NCBI GenBank assembly: GCA_038134485.1
Contig: JAYPVG010000006.1
Location: 1-64,000 of the forward strand
Reading direction: 5' to 3'
Length of the DNA stretch: 64,000 nucleotides
Origin: NORP240 sp038134485
GTDB lineage: Bacteria > Pseudomonadota > Gammaproteobacteria > Pseudomonadales > Pseudohongiellaceae
The translations under genes and the position numbers were made by a program. Of this stretch, positions 37,914 through 47,217 are shown piece after piece (within the stretch, counting starts at the first letter, position 1; every line of letters starts with the position of its first letter). The notes under the pieces are model-generated. The model was not told the origin of the DNA, searched no databases, and worked only from the letters and a program-made list of their open reading frames with translations.

Positions 37914-38816
37914 TAAAACCGGCTTCATATAAGAGATCGGTACATTGCTGTCGCTGTCGAAACTCACGATTTCCCAGGCATCTTCGTTGACTTCCAGCAT
38001 TCTTAATAAGGCATTATTAAGCGCATGTCCAGATTTATAGCCTTTGAACTCGCCAATCAGACTATTGCCCAGCAGGTAGAGATCTCCGATGGAGTCGAGA
38101 ATTTTGTGCTTCACGAACTCGTCTTCGTATCGCAGCCCATCCTCATTGAGGACCTTGTAATCGCCGACTGCAATAGCATTATCCATACTGGCGCCAAGCG
38201 CCAGATTGCGGTTGCGAAGCTCTTCGAATTCATGCATGAATCCAAAGGTCCGCGCCCTGCTGACTTCCTTCACGAACGAGGTACTGGAAAAGTCGATGGT
38301 CGCCGACTTGGTGTGTTTTCGGTACACGGGATGATCGTATAGAAGGGTGTAGCTGACTTTAAATCCATTGAAGGGCTCGAGGCTTACCGATTTGTCCCCC
38401 TGCTCCAGCTTCACAGTTCTTTTGATGCGAATGAACTTTTTCAGAGCTTGCTGTTCCTCGATCCCTGCAGATTGGATAAGGAATACGAAAGGCCCGGCGC
38501 TGCCATCCATGATCGGAACTTCGGGGGCGCTGAGATCAACATAACAATTGTCTATACCCAGGCCGGACATCGCAGACATGAGATGCTCGATGGTCGAAAT
38601 CCTGACGTCACCCTTCACCAGAGTAGTTGACAGTGTGGTATCGCCGACGTTTGAGGCCTTGGCGGGGATCTGGACCACTGGATCAAGATCCACACGGGTA
38701 AATATTATCCCCGTATTTACAGGCGCGGGCCTTAATGTCAGATACACTTTCTTCCCAGTGTGCAGTCCGACACCGGTTGCCCTGATGACGTTTTTTAAAG
38801 TTCTTTGTCTTAGCAT
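37905..38816 (-). CDS. lpxC: UDP-3-O-acyl-GlcNAc deacetylase LpxC
   Basis: A 303-aa zinc deacetylase, the committed step of lipid A synthesis. Zinc ligands can be placed at His in TIEHLMSA (about residue 78) and at His and Asp in KHKILDSIGD (about 237-241). Usual length (E. coli 305). It is the last gene of the dcw run, downstream of ftsZ. The E. coli-type C-terminal FtsH degradation tail is not obvious; the protein ends ISYMKPVLAA, and the small nonpolar end may still serve for FtsH. Confidence 0.98.
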   Translation of the reverse strand: MLRQRTLKNVIRATGVGLHTGKKVYLTLRPAPVNTGIIFTRVDLDPVVQIPAKASNVGDTTLSTTLVKGDVRISTIEHLMSAMSGLGIDNCYVDLSAPEVPIMDGSAGPFVFLIQSAGIEEQQALKKFIRIKRTVKLEQGDKSVSLEPFNGFKVSYTLLYDHPVYRKHTKSATIDFSSTSFVKEVSRARTFGFMHEFEELRNRNLALGASMDNAIAVGDYKVLNEDGLRYEDEFVKHKILDSIGDLYLLGNSLIGEFKGYKSGHALNNALLRMLEVNEDAWEIVSFDSDSNVPISYMKPVLAA

Positions 38817-39068
38817 GAAGGCTCTATACGTATGTTCGGAAGATGTGGACTGCTTCTCATAAGACAGCCAAATGCTCCAGAAGTTTACTTGCTATCAGGT
38901 TTTTAGAGACGGACCAGCGGCACGTGCAGACTGCGTGCAAGGCTGGGCAGTCGAATACAAAAATCAGTTCATCATTGAACCACTTCAATTTCCTTCGCCC
39001 ATCCCAATAGCCTGTGTCCGCCCCTCTCCGCGGCCGCGAATTCTACCATCAATGCGAGCTCAACCCAA

Positions 39069-39086
39069 GTAGACTTTTTAGTCTAC
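39069..39086. repeat. Hairpin over the ftsZ stop
   Basis: GTAGACT (39069-39075) and AGTCTAC (39080-39086) form a 7-bp stem with a 4-nt loop. The ftsZ stop (39078-39080) lies in the loop and at the stem edge. It may protect the 3' end of the ftsZ message or partly separate it from lpxC. Confidence 0.6.
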
Positions 39087-40235
39087 CTGCTTGCGCAGAA
39101 AGGCCGGGATATCCAGATAATCCATATCGGGGACATCCCCGATTGCCTTGGCGCGAACGGGCTCATGGGAATGAGTATACTGTTCCTTCCTGCGGATTAT
39201 CGTGGGTTGGTCCAGGCGTCGGTAATCCCGATCGAGGGACAGATCACCATTATCCACCACCTTGGTGGGTCTGCCATGCTTCTGTCCCAGTCCGGTTGCC
39301 ACTACGGTCACGTGCATGTCTTCCTTGTAGGTCGGGTCGATGACAGTCCCAACCACTACCGTGGCATCTTCGGAAGCAAATTCTTCTATCGTGTCGCCAA
39401 CTTCTGAGAATTCTCCCAATGACAGGTTTTCGCCCGCCGTAATGTTAACCAGGATACCCCTGGCACCCTGCAGATTAACGTTCTCCAGCAACGGACTGCG
39501 AATTGCGGCTTCGGCGGCCAGGCGAGCCCGATTTTCACCGCTGGCGAACCCTGTTCCCATCATCGCCATACCCATTTCAGACATGACAGTCTTAACGTCG
39601 GCAAAGTCGACATTTATCATGCCCGGGTTCATGATCAGGTCAGCTATACCCTTAACTGCGCCCAGCAGTACATCGTTCGCCGCCCTAAAAGCTTCAAGCA
39701 GTGAGGCCTGTGCCCCAAGCACATCGAGCAGTTTTTCATTGGGAATAGTAATCAGGGAATCAACATGCTGTTGCAATTGTTCTATACCCTGGATAGCCAC
39801 CTGGGAGCGTTTTTTTCCTTCGAAGGGAAAGGGTTTGGTTACCACGGCGACGGTCAGTATCCCGAGTTCTTTGGCAACTTCAGCGACAATTGGCGCAGCA
39901 CCTGTTCCTGTGCCGCCGCCCATACCCGCAGTTATGAACACCATATCTGCGCCGGTCAGCACGTCGGCAATCTCATCCCTGTCTTCCAGAGCCGCCTCGC
40001 GTCCGATCATCGGGTTTGCCCCGGCGCCCAGTCCCTTGGTGATATTGCTGCCCAGCTGCAAGACGGTTTTCACATTGAGGCTGTTAAGAGCCTGCGCATC
40101 GGTATTAGCGCAGATAAATTCTACACCCTCAACTTCGTTACTGATCATGTGATTGACGGCATTACCTCCGCCACCACCAACGCCGACGACCTTGATGACC
40201 GCATTGTCAGCTACATTTTCAACCAGTTCAAACAT
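39078..40235 (-). CDS. ftsZ: Cell division GTPase FtsZ
   Basis: Tubulin-like GTPase (385 aa) forming the Z ring. The GTP motif GGGTGTG is at residues 106-112. The C-terminal peptide DYLDIPAFLRKQ that binds FtsA and ZipA is conserved. A variable linker of about 60 residues precedes it. It is 149 nt after ftsA, leaving room for its own promoter, as is common because FtsZ is needed in large amount. Confidence 0.99.
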   Translation of the reverse strand: MFELVENVADNAVIKVVGVGGGGGNAVNHMISNEVEGVEFICANTDAQALNSLNVKTVLQLGSNITKGLGAGANPMIGREAALEDRDEIADVLTGADMVFITAGMGGGTGTGAAPIVAEVAKELGILTVAVVTKPFPFEGKKRSQVAIQGIEQLQQHVDSLITIPNEKLLDVLGAQASLLEAFRAANDVLLGAVKGIADLIMNPGMINVDFADVKTVMSEMGMAMMGTGFASGENRARLAAEAAIRSPLLENVNLQGARGILVNITAGENLSLGEFSEVGDTIEEFASEDATVVVGTVIDPTYKEDMHVTVVATGLGQKHGRPTKVVDNGDLSLDRDYRRLDQPTIIRRKEQYTHSHEPVRAKAIGDVPDMDYLDIPAFLRKQVD

Positions 40236-40384
40236 TGTACAGCCCTCATAGTTAGTAAGCCCTGGGGGAGCCGCTTTATACCGTCATTCGCCCAAATAAC
40301 TGCGGCCGCCCTGATGATGTTTCGTGCAACAGAGAACTATAGCTCCCTGTCCAGTCTTCCAAGCAGTTTGTTGTTTTTTCCTCG

Positions 40385-41623
40385 CTAAAAATTGCCCTGA
40401 AACCAGCCTTTTACGCGCTCAACTAACTGAATTTGGGGCTCTTTCCTGATCCCCAGCCCTGCGCGCTCCTGATGCTGTTTAAGCCCGTACAGCAGCAGGC
40501 CAACCCCCGTGGAGTAAATCGGGTTTTTAACAATATCGGCCAGGCCCTGAACATTATGAGGAGCCCCAATCCTCACTGGTGCGTGGAATATTTCTTCAGC
40601 CAAGTCCACGACACCCTCCATCTTGCTGGTACCTCCCGTCAGGACAACACCCGCCGCAAGCAGATTGTGGTAACCGCTGCGCTCCAACTCCGTCTGTACC
40701 AGCGTAAACAGCTCGGCATAGCGAGGCTCTACAACCTCCGCCAACGCCTGTCGAGAAAGCTCGCGAGGGGGACGATCACCAACGCTGGGTACCTTGATTT
40801 TGTCTTCCGGGCTGGCCAGCTGAGTTAACGCACACGCATACTTCATCTTGATATCGTCGGCGTTTTCGGTCGGTGTTCGCAACGCCATAGCGATATCGTT
40901 GGTAACCTGATCTCCGGCTATGGGTATGACGCCGGTATGGCGAATAGCCCCTTCGGTGAAGATCGCGATATCAGTGGTGCCACCACCGATGTCAACCAGG
41001 CAGACACCCAGTTCTTTTTCGTCTTCAGTCAGCACCGAATAACTCGAAGCCAACTGTTCAAGAATGATTTCCTCGGTTTCCAGGCCACAGCGCTTGATAC
41101 ATTTTTCGATATTTTGCACAGCATTTATGGCACAGGTGATCAGGTGCACCTTGGCTTCGAGTCGCACGCCTGACATCCCCAACGGCTCCTTGACCCCTTC
41201 CTGGGAATCAATGATAAATTCCTGCGGCAGGATGTGCAGTATCCTTTGATCTGCTGGAATAGCCACCGCCTGAGCGGCGTCGATAACCCGCTCAACGTCA
41301 GGCCGCATAACTTCGCCATCTCGAATAGCGACGATGCCGTGACTATTCATGCTGCGAATGTGACTGCCAGCGATGCCAGCGTATACAGAATTGATCTGAC
41401 AGCCAGCCATTAGCTCTGCTTCTTCTACCGCCCGCTGAATCGATTCCACCGTGGACTCGATATTGACCACCGTGCCCTTCTTGAGCCCCCGGGAGCGGTG
41501 GCTCCCGATGCCGACAATGTCGAGGCTACCATCGGGATTGATATGCCCCACGATCGCCACGACTTTGGAAGTGCCGATATCCAGACCGACAATCATATTT
41601 TCCCCAGCAACACCGCCTATCAT
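40385..41623 (-). CDS. ftsA: Cell division protein FtsA
   Basis: Actin-like ATPase (about 412 aa) that tethers FtsZ to the membrane. It has the phosphate-1 motif GLDIGTSKVVAIVG, the SHI-switch region, and the C-terminal amphipathic helix ending VERVKGWFQGNF. I prefer the ATG at 41623 (MIGGVAGENMIVGLD), because it matches the length in Pseudomonas and has AGGG upstream; the frame is open up to an ATG at 41665. It follows ftsQ. Confidence 0.97.
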   Translation of the reverse strand: MIGGVAGENMIVGLDIGTSKVVAIVGHINPDGSLDIVGIGSHRSRGLKKGTVVNIESTVESIQRAVEEAELMAGCQINSVYAGIAGSHIRSMNSHGIVAIRDGEVMRPDVERVIDAAQAVAIPADQRILHILPQEFIIDSQEGVKEPLGMSGVRLEAKVHLITCAINAVQNIEKCIKRCGLETEEIILEQLASSYSVLTEDEKELGVCLVDIGGGTTDIAIFTEGAIRHTGVIPIAGDQVTNDIAMALRTPTENADDIKMKYACALTQLASPEDKIKVPSVGDRPPRELSRQALAEVVEPRYAELFTLVQTELERSGYHNLLAAGVVLTGGTSKMEGVVDLAEEIFHAPVRIGAPHNVQGLADIVKNPIYSTGVGLLLYGLKQHQERAGLGIRKEPQIQLVERVKGWFQGNF

Positions 41624-41684
41624 GTGAGCCCTGCTATTTGTATCGATATTTCTTATGATGCCCATAACCGTATGTTCCGGCGCC

Positions 41685-42506
41685 CTATCGGACTACCAAC
41701 TCTGAAAAATCGGATTGTTTTCTTTTCACTGAAAAGCCGTTCTCATAACGAAGATCGATCCTTTCCATGTCTGTTATATCGTTTCCTATCCGCTTATCAT
41801 AAATAGATAAGAAGCGCTTGATTCGGTCCCGAACATCAGCTTTACCGGCCACTATCGTCGTTCCACCACTCACCACAATTTCCCAGCTGTATCGATCGCT
41901 CAATATCAACTCTTCTATTCGCAATCCGGTTGCAAACATAAGCTGGTTAAGCACCTGAAATTGCTCCATGGTATGCGCCTCACTACCCTGAGGACCCGAA
42001 AGCAGAGGCAATGAGTTTGTGTCGGCCAGTCGAGCTGGCGTAAACGCCTGTCCAAACTGGTTGAGCAGCGACGCTTCACCCCACCTGGCAATGGCAACTT
42101 CCTCGACAATCGAAAGTGCAAGGGTGTCAGGCCATTCTCTCTTGACCTCAGCCCGCGCGATCCATGGATGTGATTCGAGTTGCTTTTTTACTCCAACGAC
42201 GTCGATATCGAAAAAGCCCTCATGCATATAAGCGGCCAGTAGTCCAGCAACTTCACTCTCCGCGACATGATTGAGCGGGGCTCCTAACTTCACGATCTCT
42301 ACCGGTCGATTAAAATAGTTTCCGATAGCTGCACGGTTCGGGAAGACCAACCCGCCCACTGTCAGAACCATGACTACCAGAATGAGCCGAACCGCCAGGC
42401 TGGTCTTCTTTGGGGCCAGCGGCTGATCATTGCCGGTCGCACGGAAGTTGACGCGGTTATTGCCACTCGCTCTGCCGGCTGTTTTTCGAGTATATGTTCG
42501 ATTCAT
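41685..42506 (-). CDS. ftsQ: Cell division protein FtsQ
   Basis: A 273-aa bitopic membrane protein with one helix at about residues 38-58 (VRLILVVMVLTVGGLVFP). The periplasmic part has a POTRA domain (LGAPLNHVAESEVAGLL) and the beta domain that recruits FtsB, FtsL and FtsW. It lies 10 nt from ddl, in the order ddl-ftsQ-ftsA-ftsZ. The family is 240-290 aa, so the length is normal. Confidence 0.94.
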   Translation of the reverse strand: MNRTYTRKTAGRASGNNRVNFRATGNDQPLAPKKTSLAVRLILVVMVLTVGGLVFPNRAAIGNYFNRPVEIVKLGAPLNHVAESEVAGLLAAYMHEGFFDIDVVGVKKQLESHPWIARAEVKREWPDTLALSIVEEVAIARWGEASLLNQFGQAFTPARLADTNSLPLLSGPQGSEAHTMEQFQVLNQLMFATGLRIEELILSDRYSWEIVVSGGTTIVAGKADVRDRIKRFLSIYDKRIGNDITDMERIDLRYENGFSVKRKQSDFSELVVR

Positions 42507-42516
42507 GCGCCGCTCG

Positions 42517-43470
42517 TCAATTCATCGCTTTGGCAAACAAAATTTGCAACAGCAGATCTTCAAAAGAAATACCTGCCTGTCTGGCCGACATGGGAACGAG
42601 GCTATGGTCGGTCATACCAGGGATGGTATTGACCTCCAGCAGGTAGAATTCGCCATCCCGGTCCTGCATGATATCGATCCGACCCCAGCCTTCGCATCCG
42701 AGCGAATTGAACGCATCCAGCGCCAACATATTCATTCTATCCAGATCATCAGCGGCCAAATTCACGGGACAGATATAGCGCGTGTCGTTGGCAACATATT
42801 TGGCATCGAAATCGTAAAACGCGCGATCCGTCTGCAATTGAATTGCGGGGAGCGTCGACTGCTGCAGTACAGGAACCGTGAACTCGTCACCATCAATGTA
42901 GCGTTCTGCCAGTACCACGCTGTCATAAAGTATTGCTTGCTCGTAGGCAGCGCGCAGGTCGTCGGGACTTGCAGCGAGTGACATGCCGATGCTGGAACCC
43001 TCGTTGACGGGCTTTACAACAACTTTACCGAGGTCTTTGATAATGGCAGACCAGTTGCTCTTATCACTGAGCAACACGAAATCTGCTGTATTCAACCCAA
43101 TTTGCCGCCACAACAACTTGCTCTTCATCTTGTCCATAGCCAGAGCCGATGCCAGCACATCACTGCCGGTAAACGGGATGTCCATGGAGCAAAGCAATCC
43201 TTGCACTGCGCCGTCTTCGCCACCCCGGCCATGCAGCATATTGAACACTCTGGTCGGTTTGACTGTCAGCAGCTGTTCTACAAGCTTATCGGCGGCATCA
43301 ATAGAAACCGCATCAATACCCGCTGCTCTCAATCCGCTTAAAACCTGCTGCCCGCTTAGTAAAGAGATTTCCCGCTCCGCTGAATTACCTCCCATTAGCA
43401 CCGCAACAAGGCCCGCGTCATCTGCCCGAGCAGTTTTCTTGCTAGCACCTGTATTTGCAATAATTGCCAT
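42517..43470 (-). CDS. ddl: D-alanine--D-alanine ligase
   Basis: ATP-grasp ligase of about 317 aa making the D-Ala-D-Ala end of the lipid II peptide. Family motifs are VLMGGNSAEREISLLSG, ALAMDKMKSKLLWRQIGL and EVNTIPGMTDHSLVP at the metal site. I chose the ATG at 43470 (MAIIANTGASKK) because the longer frame to 43551 overlaps murC by about 65 nt. It lies between murC and ftsQ. In E. coli this is the ddlB position. Confidence 0.96.
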   Translation of the reverse strand: MAIIANTGASKKTARADDAGLVAVLMGGNSAEREISLLSGQQVLSGLRAAGIDAVSIDAADKLVEQLLTVKPTRVFNMLHGRGGEDGAVQGLLCSMDIPFTGSDVLASALAMDKMKSKLLWRQIGLNTADFVLLSDKSNWSAIIKDLGKVVVKPVNEGSSIGMSLAASPDDLRAAYEQAILYDSVVLAERYIDGDEFTVPVLQQSTLPAIQLQTDRAFYDFDAKYVANDTRYICPVNLAADDLDRMNMLALDAFNSLGCEGWGRIDIMQDRDGEFYLLEVNTIPGMTDHSLVPMSARQAGISFEDLLLQILFAKAMN

Positions 43471-43486
43471 TTTCTTAGCTAAACCT

Positions 43487-44938
43487 TTAGTCAGGAGTTT
43501 GCATGGAGCCCCTCGCGAGGCCCTCCGTGGCCAGTTGCCTGGCCAGCGCACCTACACTTCCTGCCCCCTGGGTAACCACGATGTCACCACCCCTGAGCAG
43601 CGGACCAAGAAGCAGGGACAATTCGTCAGGTTTTTGGACATAAACCGGGTCCACCTGTCCCCGCAATCTAATACTCCGACAGAGACTCTTGGCGTCAGCC
43701 CCGGCGATCTTTTGTTCTCCAGCGCTGTACACCTCGAGCATCAGCAACACATCCACTTCCGACAGTACTCTGACAAAATCTTCGTACAGGTCCTTGGTTC
43801 GGCTGTAGCGATGCGGTTGGTAAATCATTACCAGCCGTCTCTCGGGCCAGCCAGTTTTGATGGCAGCAATCGTGGCAGAGACTTCTCGCGGGTGATGACC
43901 GTAGTCATCAACCAGCATGGCCTCACCTCCGCTGGCCAGCGGAAAGTTACCCAGCACCTCGAAGCGTCGGCCAACCCCGGAGAAGCTGTTGATACCATCA
44001 GTAATGGCCTTGTCTGACAATCCCTCATCCGTCGCCACCACAATGGCTGCCGTGGCATTCAGCGCGTAATGAGTTCCCGGCATATTCAAGCTAAACGCAA
44101 GAGGAGAGAGTCCTTCTGGCCGGATCACCTTGAACTCGGTCTGCTGCTTGCTTTGACGCAGTTCGGTAATCTGAAAATCAGCCGCCTCAGAAAATCCATA
44201 GGTCAACACCGGTCTCGAAATTCTCGGCAGAATTTCTGCCACCACCGGATCATCAATGCAAAGTACAGCCAGTCCATAGAACGGGAGATTATGCAGAAAC
44301 GCGACAAAGTAATTCTTCAATTTTTCAAAATCACCCTCATAGGTCGCCATATGGTCTTCATCTATATTTGTAACCACGGCCACCATGGGTTGCAGATGCA
44401 GAAACGAGGCATCACTTTCGTCGGCTTCGGCAACAAGATAGCGACTCTCGCCAAGCTTTGCGTTAGTTCCCGAGCTGTTGAGCAGCCCCCCGATAACGAA
44501 TGTCGGATCAAGATTTTCTGCCGCAAAAACTGATGCCAGCAGACTGGTAGTAGTGGTTTTTCCATGAGTGCCGGCAATGGCAATCCCATGTCGATAGCGC
44601 ATTAGCTCGGACAACATTTCCGCCCTCGCAATAATCGGCTTAGCCTGTTTTCTGGCCGCCCTAATCTCGGGATTTTTATCAGTTACCGCGCTGGAGTACA
44701 CCACGACATCAGCCCTGTCGACATTGGACGCTTGATGCCCGATAAAAATTACAGCGCCCAGCCGCGCAAGCCGCTCGGTATTGGCGGAATCCCTGATGTC
44801 GGAGCCCGTAATGTTATATCCTTGATTCAATAGAACCTCGGCGATACCACACATCCCGGCGCCGCCGATACCGACAAAGTGAATGTTCCTGATACGGCGC
44901 ATTTCCGGAATCTGATACTTGTGTCTGGTATCAACCAT
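43487..44938 (-). CDS. murC: UDP-N-acetylmuramate--L-alanine ligase
   Basis: Adds L-Ala to UDP-MurNAc, the first step of the stem peptide. About 483 aa. The dinucleotide-like segment HFVGIGGAGMCGIAEVLLNQG is at the N-terminus, and the ATP loop is GTHGKTTTTS. I chose the ATG at 44938 (MVDTRHKYQI), which overlaps the murG stop by 8 nt; the longer frame to 44983 would overlap murG much more. The C-terminal end is GALARQLATEGLARG. Confidence 0.97.
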   Translation of the reverse strand: MVDTRHKYQIPEMRRIRNIHFVGIGGAGMCGIAEVLLNQGYNITGSDIRDSANTERLARLGAVIFIGHQASNVDRADVVVYSSAVTDKNPEIRAARKQAKPIIARAEMLSELMRYRHGIAIAGTHGKTTTTSLLASVFAAENLDPTFVIGGLLNSSGTNAKLGESRYLVAEADESDASFLHLQPMVAVVTNIDEDHMATYEGDFEKLKNYFVAFLHNLPFYGLAVLCIDDPVVAEILPRISRPVLTYGFSEAADFQITELRQSKQQTEFKVIRPEGLSPLAFSLNMPGTHYALNATAAIVVATDEGLSDKAITDGINSFSGVGRRFEVLGNFPLASGGEAMLVDDYGHHPREVSATIAAIKTGWPERRLVMIYQPHRYSRTKDLYEDFVRVLSEVDVLLMLEVYSAGEQKIAGADAKSLCRSIRLRGQVDPVYVQKPDELSLLLGPLLRGGDIVVTQGAGSVGALARQLATEGLARGSMQTPD

Positions 44939-46022
44939 GTGCAGTCTCCAGACAAATTTCACCAATGCGGGCATCCGCATCAAGAATGGCGATTGCGCGT
45001 GCGGCTTCGGACATTGCGCGGAGGCGTTTCCTGTCGTTAACCAGCGCCAGGATCTCGTCCCTTATGCGCTCCACTTTCAGGTACTTTTGCTCAATAATCG
45101 TCGCCGCGCCGCCATCCGCCAGCCAACGGGCATTTTTCAGCTGTTGCTGGTCCCTGTGATACGGATAAGGAACCAGCAACGATGGCAATCCAGTTGCTGC
45201 AAGCTCTGCTACTGTGCTGGCCCCGGAGCGACAAATAACCAAATCTGCCCACTGGTATGCCTCTGCCATATCATCGATGAACTCGACGACCCTAATTTCA
45301 TTACCTACCTTCAGCCCATGCCTCTCGTAACATTCTGTTGTAGCGACCAATTTGTTTCTGCCAGTCTGGTGAATGACATGCGGCATTAATTCCGTTGGCC
45401 AGTCGGAGAGTGCGCCGGGAACAACCTCGTTGATTGCAAGCGCGCCCTGGCTGCCTCCGAGTACCAGAAGGCGCAGCGGTCCAGCGAGATTGAATTCACG
45501 CAACATAGCGATATCAGCAATTGCGCGCCGCACGGGATTACCTACTGTCTGGACATTTGTCCGATGAGGAAAGGTGCCGGGAAACGCCTGTAAAATTCTA
45601 TCGGCTAGCAAAGCCAACAATTTATTTGTGATACCTGGCACTGCATTCTGCTCATGAATTAATAGCTTCTTGCGCCGCAGTCGGGCAGCAACCCCGCCTG
45701 GACCGGTGACAAATCCCCCCATACCAAGGACGCAGTCAGGATCGACCTCCTTGATAATTTTTAATGCTTGCAACGTCGCTTGCAGAATCATGAAGGGCGC
45801 AGCAACAAGTCTGCGAAACCCTTTGCCACGAAGCCCCCGGGCGGCTATTAGATGAAGAGGAATCGAGGTCTTACCCAAAATTTGAACCTCAAGCCCGGCG
45901 GTTGAACCGAGCCATTCCACATGGACACCCATCACCCGCAGTTTTTCAGCAATAGACATTGCGGGAAAGATGTGGCCGCCTGTACCACCTGCCATAATCA
46001 ACACTGTTATCCTACCGCTCAC
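44931..46022 (-). CDS. murG: Lipid II synthase MurG
   Basis: Transfers GlcNAc from UDP-GlcNAc to lipid I on the inner face of the membrane. Glycosyltransferase of about 363 aa with the Gly-rich loop MAGGTGGHIFPAM near the N-terminus and a second HRDQQQLKNARWL motif near 290. The start is GTG at 46022 (VSGRITVLIM), 4 nt beyond the ftsW stop. The longer frame to 46061 would overlap ftsW. Order ftsW-murG-murC-ddl is as in E. coli. Confidence 0.96.
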   Translation of the reverse strand: MSGRITVLIMAGGTGGHIFPAMSIAEKLRVMGVHVEWLGSTAGLEVQILGKTSIPLHLIAARGLRGKGFRRLVAAPFMILQATLQALKIIKEVDPDCVLGMGGFVTGPGGVAARLRRKKLLIHEQNAVPGITNKLLALLADRILQAFPGTFPHRTNVQTVGNPVRRAIADIAMLREFNLAGPLRLLVLGGSQGALAINEVVPGALSDWPTELMPHVIHQTGRNKLVATTECYERHGLKVGNEIRVVEFIDDMAEAYQWADLVICRSGASTVAELAATGLPSLLVPYPYHRDQQQLKNARWLADGGAATIIEQKYLKVERIRDEILALVNDRKRLRAMSEAARAIAILDADARIGEICLETAHG

Positions 46023-46026
46023 TTTG

Positions 46027-47217
46027 CTATCTCTGAAAATTACTGCTAGCCGGCGGTCCAATTTCTGTTTCGTACTGAACGCGAATCAGAATCGCAACCA
46101 TCATGCAACTGATAATTAGACTGGCCCCGCCGTAAGAAACGAAAGGCAAGGTCAGCCCCTTGGTCGGCAGCAATCCAGTATTTACCCCAACGTTAATGAG
46201 GATCTGACTAGCGAACACGACCGCGATGCCATAAGCAGTAAGAGAATGATATGTATACCCTTTTTTCTCTGCGCGGCGACCGGTCGCGAGCCCGCAGTAA
46301 ACCAGTGATGACAGCAGAACCAGCACCAGCGAAACACCAACCAAACCCAGTTCTTCCGCCAGAATGGCCAAGACAAAATCAGTGTGTGCCTCAGGTAAGA
46401 AATACAGTTTCTGAATACTGTTGCCCAGACCTACCCCGAACCATTCACCGCGACCAAATGCGATGAGTGCCTGCGTCAGCTGATAGCCACTACCATACAC
46501 GTACTCATCGGCCCACGGGTTAAGGAAAGATGTAAACCGTTCAATGACGTGAGGATACTTGATCGCTAGCACAAAGAATGCTGCGGCACACAATCCAAGT
46601 AGAACAAAAAGTCTGTGAAGTTTGGCGCCGGCGAGAAACACCATGCTGAATGCTGTCACCAACATAATCACTATTGCGCCATGATCAGGCTCAAAATACA
46701 GCAGGACTACCGCGATACCGGTGATTAAAAATGGTTTGAAAAAACCGGTCCAACTTTCCTTTACCTCTTCACGATGACGTTCAAGGAAAGCTGCGAGGTA
46801 TATAACCAGGAATATTTTGGCCAATTCAGATGGCTGCAAATTAAATAAACCCAGGTCAAGCCAACGCGCACTACCATTGACAACTCTACCCACTCCCGGT
46901 ACCAGTACCAGTACCAGCAGCCCATATGCCAGGATCAACAAAGCTCCGCTAGCAGCGTACCAGTTACGGGTCGGAATGCAGACCGTCACTAGCAGTACCA
47001 GTACGCCCAGCGCGGCAAACACAGCCTGACGCTTGAAATGGAATAATGGATCACCGTACTGGCTGCTGGCGATCTCGACCGAGGCCGAAGTCATCATCAT
47101 CATTCCGACTACCAGCAGCAGACCGGTAATCAGCAGTAAGCCGTTAACTGGCAATACAGAATCGCTGCGTCCTTGCTGCATCGCGGACTGCCGCATCTTG
47201 AGTGTGTCGCCAGTCAT
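46027..47217 (-). CDS. ftsW: Septal peptidoglycan glycosyltransferase FtsW
   Basis: SEDS-family polymerase with 10 predicted helices, 396 aa. It has the segment NLQPSELAKIFLVIYLAAF near residue 132 and the conserved EPD in FEPDHGAIVIML. The C-terminal region GVNTGLLPTKGLTLPFVSYGG is the family signature. It works with FtsI to make septal wall. Its ATG overlaps the murD stop by 4 nt. The EPD loop has His where most FtsW have F or L after the Asp, which may be neutral. A hexamer repeat (ACCAGT in the plus sense) codes for VLVLVPG near residue 103. Confidence 0.96.
   Translation of the reverse strand: MTGDTLKMRQSAMQQGRSDSVLPVNGLLLITGLLLVVGMMMMTSASVEIASSQYGDPLFHFKRQAVFAALGVLVLLVTVCIPTRNWYAASGALLILAYGLLVLVLVPGVGRVVNGSARWLDLGLFNLQPSELAKIFLVIYLAAFLERHREEVKESWTGFFKPFLITGIAVVLLYFEPDHGAIVIMLVTAFSMVFLAGAKLHRLFVLLGLCAAAFFVLAIKYPHVIERFTSFLNPWADEYVYGSGYQLTQALIAFGRGEWFGVGLGNSIQKLYFLPEAHTDFVLAILAEELGLVGVSLVLVLLSSLVYCGLATGRRAEKKGYTYHSLTAYGIAVVFASQILINVGVNTGLLPTKGLTLPFVSYGGASLIISCMMVAILIRVQYETEIGPPASSNFQR

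Noticed and set aside
42983..44017. 344-codon open frame on the plus strand over ddl and murC
   Set aside because: It is antisense to two well-identified genes and its protein has no recognisable domain; such long frames are common opposite GC-moderate genes.
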